Source: Pagrus major
Lineage: Eukaryota; Chordata; Actinopteri; Spariformes; Sparidae
NCBI RefSeq assembly: GCF_040436345.1
Contig: NC_133216.1
Span: forward strand, 1,330,121-1,394,120
Reading direction: 5' to 3'
DNA length: 64,000 bases
The notes beneath the pieces were generated by a model. It saw only the letters and a list, made by a program, of their open reading frames with translations, ran no database searches and was not told the origin of the DNA. Positions 1-23,579 of this stretch are shown here, piece after piece. Numbering within the stretch: the stretch's first letter is position 1; each line of letters starts with the position of its first letter. Both the position numbers and the translations under genes were made by a program.

Positions 1-53
1 AGAGCGAGCAGGTTAAACATCACAGACTGATGATGCTGAGGAACGTTTGGTAC

Positions 54-11633
<11,580 letters not shown>

Positions 11634-12051
11634 GATCGCCGACCCGCTTTAACTTCACACGACCGCCCTGAAAGTTACAGCTCGCTCCGACACCGGGGAC
11701 AGTGGCCGTCTAAACGCCGCGGTGCTGGTCCATAAAGCTCGCTGGTGTCAGCTCATCAGAACCCTCCGCTGGTAATAATGATGGAGGACTAGCTTAGCTT
11801 CATGCTAACTGTCACTGGAGGAAACCTGACACTTATCGCTGCGGCGGGACTCCGGTTCAAACTGAGCCACGCCCACTGCCTCACCAACTAACCAATAGGC
11901 AGCGGAGATCCCGCCCTCTGCCTCTCAAGCAACCAATAGACAATCGAAATCTCGGCCGTTGCCCGCTTACCGACCAATCAGCATCCGCGTTACTTCCGCG
12001 ACCCCAGGTGTTCAGAATCTGTGTGTTTCTGTCTCATTACAGTTTCATAAA

Positions 12052-12213
12052 GTCTCAGGTGAGTCCGACCTCAGGTGAGTCTGACCCCAGGTGAGTCTGA
12101 CCTCAGGTGAGTCCGACCCCAGGTGAGTCTGACCTCAGGTGAGTCTGACCCCAGGTGAGTCTGACCTCAGGTTAGTCTGACCCCAGGTGAGTCTGACCCC
12201 AGGTGAGTCTGAC
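12052..12213 (+). repeat. 15-bp minisatellite carrying CAGGTGAGT in each unit
   Basis: About eleven tandem units of 'caggtgagtctgacc' with c/t variation, upstream of the mapkbp1 promoter in the mapkbp1-rffl gap. Ten or so units contain CAGGTGAGT, the vertebrate 5' splice-site consensus on the plus strand; one is degraded to 'caggttagt'. Confidence 0.9.
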
Positions 12214-13175
12214 CTCATCACACATTTACACATCAGCAACAATATATCAGCTGTTTATTTATTTATTTTCAGTCACATCAACAAACAAAACAAACAGTTT
12301 ACAGGTCTGATGACTAAAATGAGAAACTTTGAAATGTCTGAATAATCTAATTGTTTTTGTCAATTGAAGTCAAATATGATTTTAAATCTTTATCAAAATC
12401 TGTAAACATCAGCAACAATATGTTTTAGTAAAGTGTTGACGGTTATGGAGAGCTGAAGCCCCGCCCCTTCCGGTTCCCCTCGTGACCTTATTGATCAAGA
12501 CAGGTGAGGTATCGATCCTGTTGAACTGTGTCATGAATCACACACATGGTGTTTGTCAGTTTAAAAGATCATTTTCCAAATCAATAAAGTGTGAAATGTT
12601 TGTGTGTTTATTGTCCAGTGGAGCAGCAGCTGATCGATACTCTGCCCCATACACACCAATGTAAAAATTTGTGACTGTGTAAAAAGATTGAATGATATTA
12701 GACGGTTGAATTAATGTGAGAAAGTCCTAAATCTTTGTTTCAAAGTTTGAATGGAGTTTCTGTGTCAATGTTTGAAGGAGAGTTTGAAAATGTTTGAAAA
12801 TGTGAAAACGTGGGATTTCTCAACAGTCCTCACCACACTGCAGCATTTACAGCTAAAGCTAATGTGCAATGCCCGTCCCTCGATGGGCCTTTAAAATACA
12901 TAAAACTCAACAAATACACAAAGTACCAAAACAAAAAAATACGTACAATACAGACGGGACAATATAAAACACAAAGTGTAATACAAAACAATAAAACATT
13001 ATAAAACACAAAGACCGCATCATTTTTAACCACTCTGATGCTTTTCATTCTGCCAGAGTCGCTCCAGCAGCGGTGGGATCACATTAATGTGTGAGTGCAC
13101 CTGTATTCTCACCTTTACGGTAAAAGCACTGAACCAGCAGCGAGCCGACGTGTGAGGAGAGCTGGTGAGGTCATA
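12214..13175. other. mapkbp1-rffl intergenic sequence, no gene seen
   Basis: AT-rich unique sequence between the mapkbp1 promoter and the rffl 3' end. Short frames here have no protein-like composition. Confidence 0.5.
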
Positions 13176-13448
13176 AAGGGGCGCTACGTAGTTTTATAGA
13201 AGAAATTCAAACTGAGAATTGTGATATTTACAATATTGTAAACTCAGAAATATGGATTTTTTTCCATAACTGAATAAACAGCGAGGTGGCAGGGTCCGCC
13301 ACTTATAAACAAAGTAAAAGTGTGTTGTCCTTTAAGGTCAGGTTGTTGATTCAGTCATGAAAACAAAGAGAGTTTGTTTATTTAGTTTGTTTCAGCCAGT
13401 GAGGATCTTTCTCTGCTCATTAACATTTCTACATAATGCTCCTTTAAG
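13176..13448. mobile_element. MITE-like element B, copy 2 (inverted)
   Basis: Same family as 4478-4858, in the opposite orientation. Ends 'aaaggggcgctacgtag' and 'ctacataatgctccttt'; interior 'ggtggcagggtccgccac' and 'tgttgtcctttaaggtcagg'. It sits between mapkbp1 and the rffl 3' end. Confidence 0.65.
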
Positions 13449-13749
13449 TTTTTTCTTTACCTGACGTGTGAACATCAGTGAGTGATGAAAAACTTGTATG
13501 CTGAACGGTTTCCTCCAAATACCAAAATCTCAACATGCGATGACGCTCGTTTTTCTGTCGTCACGTACGCAGTCGCAAGTTAAGTTGCGAAATCTTCTGC
13601 ACTAGTTCGTCTCAGCTTTGGTTTGACTGCTGACCGATGCTGTGGGTTTAAGCTAACGTACCGTAACCTTCGCTCGTCGTAGATTACAGCCCTCGTGTGC
13701 TGAGAATAATCCAAAACAATGACAGACCGGAGACACACAACTGAGAGAA

Positions 13750-16615
13750 AATCGTTTTTTTATTACAAAATTATTCAACAAGTTCACTCAGAAAACTAAA
13801 GTTTCTTCTCTTTCTGTTCAATTTAAAAACATTTCATTTTTTTTACAGATTCCAGTGAAGTTTAAGAGCATCACGAAGTATCTAAAGCAGAATCAAACAT
13901 TTAGCGTTAGTGTTTCTCAGTGGGATTAAAGCAGTGGTTTCCAAGCTGGGGGTCGAGACCCTCCACTGGGTCACCAGTTTAATCTGCCAAAAGAATAATA
14001 CAAAAAATCTGCTGCTAAATTTGAATTGTTTTTTATGGATTCAAATCAGGTTGTTCTGAAACATTGGATTGTTTCAGCTTTCTTCATCTTCAATGACACA
14101 ATCTGGCAGTAATCACTTGCTCTGTGACGAGGGGCATCGAGGAGGCACTGCGCTGAGGAGAAACACAGCTGGAAGCTAGCGTGTTAGCTTACAGCTAACG
14201 ATAGCGATAGCTGAAGAAGAGAACAGGATGGTGTGTTTCTGTCTGAAGGAAGCTTGATCATATGAAGCTCGCACAGTGCTGCCGTTAAGACTTTACTCAC
14301 TAACATTGTAGCGGAGAAATCAAAGTGCAGTAAAACTTAAGGTACCGCGGCTGATCATCATCCCGCCGTACGACCAGAGAGGAAAAAATACAAATAAAAT
14401 GTGCAATCCCAAACTTACAACAGCTGTAAGTAGCAACCATCGTCTCACAAACAGAAAATGAACTAAAAAATATTAACACAAAACAAAAATAACCCTTAAC
14501 TATGCCACAACAACAAAAACTCAAGAAAAACAAAAAGGACAAAATGTCTCTCCCGCCTCACAAATTATTCTTCTTCGACCAAAAAGATGAAGTTCAAAAT
14601 GCTTCAGCATCAACAGACTAGTGCAATCAGTGTTTTAACTTCAACCCAAAGAGTCTCGCTGCTGAAGTCTCTGCTGTAAACAGATACATCATGTTGTTCT
14701 CCGTCTCCAGTGACAGCTGGAGTCTGTCAGGAGGCCTCTGATGTTTGTGTTACACCAACACATCAAAATCTAGAAAACCCTCCAGGACAGTGAAGCTTCA
14801 GGCCACGAGTCAGTTTGCAGAGTCAGTTTGCAGAGTCAACTCATCACTAACACACAAACTCTGAATAACTGACTCACTACATTTCTCATGTTCTCTAACA
14901 GAGTGTTGTAGAGATGATACATTACTGAAGCTAACTGCAGTTAGCATCGCTCTGGTTCCTCTGTGGGATTATTGTGTTGGATTTTGGATTATTACAGAAA
15001 ATAATCTGAAGTTTCTGATCCTTCCAGGTTCTGTTCATCCAGATAATCTCCACAGATGAACTCCACTCTGATGTTTGAAGTGTAAATTAAATGTGTAGCA
15101 GTAAAAAGCTAATGCTAGGCTACAAACAGACGACATCACGGTCACATGACTTAAACGTCTCCACCACTGAGCGTCTTACTGCACAATTACTATCCAGGTT
15201 TTCTATAAACTGATCAATGTACGAGTTGTAAAGTCAGAGTCAGAACAGTGTGTAACTAAAGTGGCCTGTAAAGACGGACTAGTGAGCAGATGAGTCTCCG
15301 TGTTCGCTGTGAGGACGTTTAATGTCCCCGACAACCTCTGTAGTCTCATTTAGACACTTGTTAGCAACCGCTAACCGTTTTTAACACATGAAGAGCTTTA
15401 TAATTAAACTGTGGACATTTAATGATGAGTTAATGTTGGAGAACAAGATAAATATGTTCAGCCTGTAACACACCTCATTTCACACATTCAACAAACCCAC
15501 GAGGGAACCAGAAGTGCTAACATGCTAACCGATGTCCAGGTTTAGGACTACAGATTACATCACTCTGTAGTTGGTCATTTCTTTTTTGTATCTACTGACC
15601 CTCAAATCTGTAACACATCTGAATATGTTGAGTCTATAAACGCTGGAATCTGAAGGAAGCTGAAGCTGAAGGTGAGATTGACAGGTGAAGTCCTAAACAC
15701 CTGAGCTGGGGGCGGGGCTCGGTGTTGTTGGGTGGAGGTCAGAGGTTATTATCCTGTTAATAAACTGGTCTGAAGGCAGTTTTAATAATCTGCTGCTGAG
15801 TGAACACAGTCCTTCTCCTTCACGGTAAACTGCCATCGTCTGAGGCAGCTTTAATTACCAGTTTGGGTTTTATTACACAGATTCGCTGTGTCAACAGTCA
15901 GAGACGGCTGATATCAGAGCTGGAGCTGCACTCACAGGTCCACTGCAGGCTGTAAACAGAGGTTTTAGGGAGTTAAAGGCCATGTGGTGACTGTCTGATG
16001 GTGTGCGTGGACCCTCCTCACCTGTCGAGGTAAAGCCACGGCTCACTTTGGTAGATTTACGGTGTCCTGAAACTTCTTCAAAAGTCTCAGGATTCCCTGC
16101 TGCGTCGTGTTTTTACTGCGAGTTTCCAGGAGGTGGTGACGAGCTGGTGAAGGCACGGAGGATTCCCGGTCGAGGAGTTTAAAGGTCAAAGTTCACGTTC
16201 AGACGTGTGATGCACCTCCGGTGAAGCTGTCAGAGTCCATCTGTACATTCAGTGTTTGTGATCAAACAGCAGCTCTGCAGTCTGATAAGGTCACTTCTTA
16301 TATCTTCACACGGACGAACCGCACATCTTATTTACACTAGAAAAATAGAATTCACAAAATAAAAACATTTTCTGTCTCTTAAAGGTCCCTTCAGGAGCAT
16401 GAGTGTGCAGATTATTGCTTTGGAGATGGTTCGTCCTGCAGAGGAGAAGAAGAGTTTTAATGATCCGTCTTCAGACTTTGGTTTCTAATCTCAGATTGAG
16501 GTTCAGAAGTTAAATGAGGAATGAATCAATCTGGGTTTGATTAAACTGGGATCAGACCGGCGTGGCAGGTTAACCTGGGAGGGCTTTACCTGGGTGCTGG
16601 TCGGGGTTGCTGCAC
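13750..16615 (-). other. rffl: Probable rffl 3' UTR with poly(A) signal
   Basis: Between the rffl stop codon and an AATAAA on the minus strand at 13759-13764 there is about 2.85 kb with no other gene or large repeat. A long 3' UTR is plausible for this gene, but the actual end is inferred. Confidence 0.4.
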
Positions 16616-19600
16616 TCAGGACCGGAAGACGTGGACGGCTCGGATGACGTACTGGCGGCAGATGGGACACTCGCTCATCCTCTTGCCGCACTTGGTGCAG
16701 GTGATCATGTGACCACACTCCAGCAGGACGCAGTCGATGGGAGAGTCCATACAGATCTTACAGAGGTTCTCCTCCACACCTGTCGGACCGCCACCACCGC
16801 CGGACTCTGGAGGGAGAAACAGACAAACCATTGAGAATACATGACGGCTGCAACTGATTATCATTATTATATCGATTTATCTGCTGATTATTTCCATTTG
16901 TTGATTCATCTTCATCTGACGAGAGGAAAAGCTGAACTCACCTGAAGCGTTCAGAGCGTTGGCAGCTGGAAGACAAGCAGAGAAAATGTTTGTTTCTTTT
17001 TTAAATCTGCTGACTGACTTCTTCTCACACACTGAACTGAAGGATAAACTTCTGGTAGTCTCTCTCTCCTCCTCTGTTGCTGTGTTCTGGTTCTGACCTC
17101 ACCTGCAGTTCACCTGTTCTGTTGGGTTATTTCAGGTCAACTCACCAAGAACTTAAAAAGCTGTGACTAAGAAGTGCAGCTGAGGGACTCTGTGTGAATT
17201 CAAGAAGCTTTTTCAGTAATATTTCTGAGACATGAACGGGGAGGTCCCAGGTGAGTCCTATTTAACATTGAATTGTGGATCAGATCCTCGTCCGCAGACT
17301 CACCCAGGAGGTTCTGCTGGTCCTGGTACAGCCGGCTCACCCGCTCCATCAGCTCCCACTTCTCACAGCAGCCTTTGTAGTCTACAAAGTTCCTGGCGAG
17401 GATTTCCTTCAGCTGTCGGACGCTGAGCACCTCGATGTCCTCCAGACAGCTCAGGTCGGACAGGGAGGCCCTGCGACCCGTAACCGGGGCCTCCTCCGGG
17501 TCCCAGGTCTGAACCAGACAGACAAAAGACACTGAATCAGTCTCCAGACTCCAGAACTCAGACCCTGAGTGAACACGACACCTTTACACTTCGTCTGACA
17601 GCAGGATCACGAGCAGGTGAGAAAACCCTGTTCTGGTTTTACCTGGTCTTCTTCCTGAACGTCGGGCTCAGGGGGCGTGGTCTCTGTGGGCGGGGCCGGG
17701 GCTTCAGGCTGTGCAGCAGGGGGGTCAGGGGTCGGGGTCGGGGATGGGGTCGGGCTGGGGGGGTCAGGAGTTAGATCAGGGGGGTCAGAGGTCACAGAGG
17801 TGGTGTCAGTGATCGGGGTCTCAGCAGCCGACTCACTGGATGGTGAAGACTGCTGACCGAGGACCAGCTCCACCAGGTCCTCCTGCAGAACAGGAAGCAC
17901 TGGGTTACCTGGGGAGGGGTCAGGGGTCAAAGGTCGGGGGCTCACAGACGCTCAGGTGTGTTTGTTTTGTTTACCTTCTCTCTGCACAGGTGGGTGGAGA
18001 CCTCGTGCAGGTGCAGGTAGTCCCTGAGCTCCCTCACTTTCAGCTTCATGAGATCCGCCCGCACCAGCAGGTTGCCATAGAAACGCTGACAGGTGTGACA
18101 GAGGCGGGGGCGGGGCTCCAGCTGGGCGGAGCAACGGCTACAGTAGTTCTTCTTACAGTCCATGCACACATGCTGAGAGACAGACAGGTAGAGGGAGAGA
18201 GAGACAGGTGGAGAGACAGACAGGTGAAGAGAGGGACAGGTGGAGAGACAGACAGGTGGAGGGAGAGAGAGACAGGTGGAGACAGACAGGTGGAGCTGCT
18301 GTGAGTTTACAGACATTTGAAGCTGTTTTCTCTGTAAAATGTGTTTAAATTAAAACATTAATAAACTGTTGATGACCTCAGAGATCTTGAACGAGTACGA
18401 GTGAAACCTGAGCCACAGGAAGCTGCGTTCAAAGGACTCAACTCGGTTTAATTTGTTCTGCTATGTAATAAAAACTAACTCATTATGTTTGACAGATGTG
18501 ATCATCAATTTTCATTTTCACTGAATAAACCATTAAAATCTTGACGATGTGATATTTGTTGGTCTGAACCAAACAAACATCTGGAGAAGAAGACATGTGG
18601 GTCAGGACGTCTCAGGACGGGTCAGGACGGGTCAGGACGTCTCTGCAGCTCTGCAGGACGTCTCAGGACGGGTCAGGACGTCTCTGCAGCTCTGCAGGAC
18701 GTCATCACGACGCTGTTTCACACTGTTCACCACTGAACCGTCAGATTCATCCACATTTATCAGTTTACAGTGAGAGACTCAGTCTGTCCACCAGGGGGAG
18801 CTGTTAGCAGTTTATTATAGTCCGGTCCAGGTTTGGATCTGATGCGCTCCCTAATCCTTAAATGAGGGGTTACTTACATGAAGTTCTGCCGGGTCAGCTG
18901 TTCTGTCTACACGGTGCACTGAGGGATCAGTGTTGTTCAGGCGCAGCAGAAAATCTACTGCAGTAAATTCATTCAAGTGTGTTGGAGAATAAAAAGTGAC
19001 GTCTGTCTGAGGACTTTCTCACGACCCTGTGAAAACCTCTTCTGGATGATTTAGGAATTACCCTCAACTACCCAGAAGTCACAGCGGTGACGACAGGGAG
19101 ACTCCAGAATAAGAAAACACAAACAAACTGATCTGATGGGAACAAATTTAGACTCTGGTGATGTGACCCGGACCAGGACCGAAACTCTGAACAGCAAAGT
19201 CCTCGAGTAATTAGTCATTAGCTGCTCAAAGACCATTCAAATCATCAGGCTGCTGAGTATTTATACATATTATTAATATAGATTAAAGCAGGAAGCAGCA
19301 GCACATGACAACCTGTGAGACTGAAACTTGCTCGGCTGTTCAGTCCCTATAATGTTTTCAGTTTTATATCTCAGCCCGGGTCGGCTGCTATCAGCAGCAC
19401 CGTGCACAGATTAAAGCAACTGCACTGCAGCAGGTGGGCGGAGTTACCTTCTTGGCAGGTGTTTCGAAGCTCCCCCCGCAGGCCTTACAGGTGTGTTCAG
19501 GTGGAGGAGGAGACGGCTGACTGCTGAAGGCCGAGTTAGTGTAGGACCGATGACGTTGCTCACTTTCGCTAGACTGTTGAACATCAGCCGAGTCCATACA

Positions 19601-19627
19601 CAGCCAGTTACAGCAGGATGCAAACAT
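16616..19627 (-). CDS. rffl: Rififylin, endosomal RING E3 ubiquitin ligase
   Basis: E3 ligase at endosomal and plasma membranes; mammalian RFFL targets, among others, caspases 8/10 and misfolded surface proteins. Coding exons on the minus strand: 19448-19627, 17975-18172, 17643-17882, 17304-17508, 16942-16965, 16616-16806, giving 345 codons plus stop (human about 363). The N terminus [13 protein letters not shown] has the cysteine cluster that is palmitoylated in RFFL. A FYVE-like finger uses C47, C50, C63, C66, C71, C74, C85 and C88. A Pro/Thr-rich linker spans about 140-205. The conserved block [15 protein letters not shown] and [17 protein letters not shown] follows. The C-terminal C3HC4 RING has C298, C301, C313, H315, C319, C322, C329 and C332, ending [13 protein letters not shown]34 is the paralogue; the N terminus and the [14 protein letters not shown] favour RFFL. 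The splice acceptor lies one base before the ATG, so upstream exons are non-coding. Confidence 0.96.
18179..18297. repeat. GACAGACAGGTGGAGA-type microsatellite
   Basis: Impure purine-rich repeat of 'gacagacaggtggagagaga' words, starting about 7 bases intronic of the rffl exon 17975-18172 acceptor. On the transcript strand it is pyrimidine-rich and serves as an extended polypyrimidine tract. Confidence 0.85.
18597..18705. repeat. 'ggtcaggacgtctc' minisatellite in rffl intron
   Basis: Irregular tandem copies of 'caggacgtctcaggacgg' and 'acgtctctgcagctctgcag', in the intron between the first two coding exons of rffl. Confidence 0.8.
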
Positions 19628-19890
19628 CCTGGAGAGTACACACAAATACTGCCTGTAAGAAGTATGAAACACTTCATACACAACCAGCTACAGCAGGGCG
19701 CAAAAATACACACAATCACACAAAAATACACGGAAAAACTGACTGTACAAGTATTTATACACAACCAGCTACATCAAGACTCCAATATACCTGAAAATTT
19801 ACAGAAATACACATGAATACTGACTGTAATAAATATTATATATTCTATACACAACCAGCTGCTGCAGGATGCAAACATAACTGAACAATA
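19594..19890 (-). repeat. 81-bp tandem copies of the rffl start-codon segment
   Basis: Four copies start near 19594, 19675, 19756 and 19846. Copy 1 contains the real rffl start (ATG at 19625-19627). Upstream copies keep 'cacaaccagct' (transcript 'agctggttgtg') and diverged versions of the coding words. Copy 4 still reads MFASCSSWLCIE from an ATG at 19876-19878; copy 2 reads FAPCCSWLCM without the ATG. Confidence 0.8.
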
Positions 19891-20000
19891 TACACACAAA
19901 TAGACCAAACCCCATAGTAAAACCATTAAAGTCATTTCTGTGTTGCTTTATCGTCGTCGAGATACTAAAAACCTAAATTACCTGTACAACAGGATCTGAC

Positions 20001-20002
<2 letters not shown>

Positions 20003-20033
<31 letters not shown>
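20003..20033. repeat. (ATT)n microsatellite
   Basis: About ten ATT units in rffl intron 1. A similar run lies at 203-237. Confidence 0.95.
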
Positions 20034-20034
<1 letters not shown>

Positions 20035-20159
20035 AATGCATCAAGTTGGTCGTATGGGCGGACAAAAGATATACTATATTTAAACCTAATAAAGTATTTT
20101 AATTGTCACTTGAATAATGTATGTGCTTAAATAACCACTTTGGTTTTATATACAGAATG

Positions 20160-21535
20160 CTCTAAACCAAACTACAGTGTAAAAACACGTGTTTGTGTTC
20201 CTTTCTCGTTGTCAGATATTCATAAGGTAAATTACCCAGTAAAATAAAGACGTAATATGATCTTCTGATAAATTCGGCTTTATGTTTCATGAAGTTAGAC
20301 TCTTATTTAAGAAATAATTGCGCATTAAAGTGCGTGGTACAAGCAGACCAGTGTTACTATACAAAACTCTTAAACACTAGATTAAGATGAGCCCCATTTA
20401 GTGTGAACTGTCAGCCGAATGAGTAACTATATCTTGATAATACGTACAAAACCAAAATATATGTTTTAAGTGGATTATCAGTTCACCGGTGAGCGAGTAT
20501 CTGTTAAATTTAACAATATGTTAAAGGAGGTTTCTCCCACGGCAGCGATGAACTGTTCTGAAACCGTCAACACTTCATCTGAAGACATCTGAACACATTT
20601 AACTGAGCTGGACTTTTACTTTAAAGTATGTTTTACAACATGATATTGTTTCTGCTAATAAAATATAATCTACAAACATTTGCCATCTCTGGTTTGTAGA
20701 CAGACGACTGTTGGCCAGGCTGCATAGTAAAAACAGACGTATTTTGAGTTCCTTTGTGATTGTCTGATATTCAAACCGTAAATTACCCAGAAAAATAAAG
20801 ATATGATCTAATAAGATCTTCTGATAAATTCGGCTTTATGTTTCATGAAGTCAGACTCATATTTAAAAAATAATAGAGCCTAAAGTTACGTGTTACAAGC
20901 CATACAAAACTCTTAATCCCAATTTAGCTAACGATAATCAAGTTTACATTAGATTAGGAAAAGCAGCATTTTGCATGAACTGTAAACCGAATGAGTAACC
21001 ACATCTTGATAATACGTACAAAACCATAAATTACGTTTAGGGAATGATCAGTTCACCGGTGAGCGAGTATCTGTGAAATTTAACAATATTTTAAAGGAGG
21101 TTTTCCCCACGGCAGCATCGCATGGCCAGGCTGCATAGTAAAAACAGACTTGTTTATGTTCCTTTGTGATGGTCAGATATTCAAACCGTAAATTACCCTG
21201 AAAAATAAACTTATGCTCGATAATATGATATTCAGATAAATTCGGCTTTATGTTTCATGAAGTCAGACTCATATTTAAGAAATAACTGAGCATAAAAGTG
21301 TGTGGGACAGGCAGATCAGCGTCACCATACAAAACTCTTTCACCCAACTTAGCTAAGGTTAGTCAAGTTTACATTAGACTAAGACAAGCACCATTTAGTG
21401 TGAACTTTTAGCCGAATGAGTAACAATATCATTATTTATTTATTTATCTATCTTAATTATGTTTTAAGTGGCTCATCAGTTTACCGGTGAGCGAGTCCCC
21501 GTTAAATCCAACAATATGCTAACGGAGTCTGGCGT
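20160..21535. repeat. Three large tandem repeats in rffl intron 1
   Basis: Segments of about 555, 411 and 400 bp (starts near 20160, 20716, 21127) share in order 'aggctgcatagtaaaaacag', 'cgtaaattaccc', 'attcggctttatgtttcatg', 'aactcttaa', 'ccgaatgagtaac' and 'ccggtgagcgagt'. A more degraded fourth start is visible at about 19908. The last copy runs into the promoter-proximal sequence. No coding potential. Confidence 0.8.
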
Positions 21536-21639
21536 GTGAAGTCTGGAAAGTACCCTGAGCTGCTAGCAGGCTAAAGGCTAGGCTAACATCAGGCTAGTTA
21601 GTGAAGTGGATCATTCAGAAGTTTAAGAAAGTGAAGAGT

Positions 21640-21980
21640 CAAACAAACACGGACCCGCAGACAGGACACCGCAGTGACCGCTAACCCGGGTCAAACTAAC
21701 CCGGGTCACAGCTAAACTACCAACTCACCCGCAGGATTATCAACACAATGAACCGTCTTACCTGTTACTGACAGGGCTGCTACAGCTAGCACTTAGTTAG
21801 CCCACTAACCAGCGACGTGTTGCTAGTTAACGAGCGGTGACCGGTGGTTTAAACCCTCCAGCTGTTAGTCAGCGAGCGGCATCGTCCAGCTGCTCGACCC
21901 GAACCGAACCGAACCGAGAGGGAAGGACCAGAACCAGACAGAGTCCAGGAGAGGAAGACTGAGACAACAACAACACACCG
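21640..21980 (-). promoter_or_regulatory. rffl: rffl first non-coding exon and promoter region
   Basis: A good minus-strand donor (CAG|GTAAGA) lies at 21762/21761. The GC-richer block above it, to about 21960, is the likely 5' UTR exon and core promoter. Inferred from gene direction, donor quality and composition; no transcript evidence. Confidence 0.4.
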
Positions 21981-22000
21981 AACCAGGAAGAGTTCAGCAG

Positions 22001-22043
22001 CACGCACGCACACACACACACACACACGCACGCACACACACAC

Positions 22044-22137
<94 letters not shown>
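22001..22137. repeat. (CA)n microsatellite with CG and CT interruptions
   Basis: About 135 bp of CA/CG dinucleotides at the distal end of the rffl promoter region. Confidence 0.95.
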
Positions 22138-22139
<2 letters not shown>

Positions 22140-23470
22140 AAGTTGGTTAAAAGTACTTTTCCTATGTTTACATGTGTGTTTACTGTTTAAATACTTTGGC
22201 TCTGATGCAGCAAGTAATCTGTAAAGTAACTAGTAACTTAAGTTATTAAATAAATGTAGTGGAGTAAAAAGTACTCGTATATTTGCCTCCAGAATGTCAT
22301 GGAGTGTAACTAAGTACATTAAGTAGTATTAAGTAAGTACTGTACTTAAATACAAGGTACTTTACTTGACTTTACACTCCCAGTCCACTACTTTTATTTG
22401 ATTACTTTAGTTGCTAGTTACTTTACAGATTACATCCTGCATCAGAGCAGAAATAGCACATTTTTAAATGTAATTCATTTTATCAGCAATCAGATAAAAA
22501 GACTTTTAAAAAAGACAGTTAATTAATCAGTTGTCAAATAGAGTATGTAAATATATCAATTACTTTTACTTGTACTTAAGATACTTAAGTACATTTATAT
22601 CTGATACTTTTAGACTTTTACTCAAGCACAAGTATGACTTTTGAGTACTTTTTACAACAGTTATCACAAAGATTCAACATCAGCACATCCAGACATACGT
22701 TTGGTTTTCACTGGACAGGAAGGTAATCTGAAAAGTAACTAGTAACTAAAGCTGTCAGACAAATGTAGTGGAGTAAAAAGTAGAATATTTCCCTCTGAGG
22801 TGAAGAGATATCTTGAGGAAGAAATATATTACTATATGATACTAGTACTAAATAAGTAAAGCACCTTGAACTTTTGCTGGTACAGTACTTGAGTTAATGT
22901 ACTTAGTTACTTTCCAGTAAGTGTTTTGTAATCAAATATTTGTAAATATGACATATTTTACTTTTAGTATTACATTTAATAGAGTATGTTTTAAATTAGG
23001 AAAAGTACTTTAAAGTCACACTTTGTAAAAGTAACTATATGAGTCTGTTGAGTTTTATGTTTACGGTTTTCTACTGATGGAATGTAACTAAGTACTTCTA
23101 CTCAAGTATTGTATATAAATGCAACTTACTAAAGTATTTTACATTTTCTGCTACTTTATTCTTCCACTTCACATTTTGGAGACAAATATTGTACTTTTTT
23201 ACTCCACTACATGTTTTAGTTACTCGTTACTTTACAGATTACATCCTGCATCACAGCACATTTTTAATTTATCTGCAGTCAGATAAAAACATGATTCTAA
23301 TAATCAGTTGATCCAGTTTATACATAAATATCATTTACTTTTGATAATTAAGTAAATTTAATATCAGATACTTTAAGACTTTTACTCGAGTACTGTTCAT
23401 ACAGGTGACTACCAAGGTAATATTTAACAGTCTTTACTTTTACTCAGGAGTTTTGGACACACAGTCGTTA
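22140..23470. repeat. Cluster of 'aagtacttttactc' dispersed repeats
   Basis: AT-rich block, intergenic between rffl and eif4h. It is built from several copies of a family with words 'taactaagtactt', 'ttactccactacat', 'tttacagattacatcctgca' and 'ggagtaaaaagtag' in both orientations. Related copies occur at about 49880-50400 and 53870-54640, with fragments near 34085 and 44700. No coding capacity; transposon-derived origin is inferred. Confidence 0.7.
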
Positions 23471-23579
23471 TCTACACGATGAATGTTGAGTTATATTCAG
23501 TCAGTTACAGTAACTTAAAGATAGTTACTTTAATATAAAGAGTAAAGCACGAGAGAAATAAAGAGAAGCAGAACAGAAC

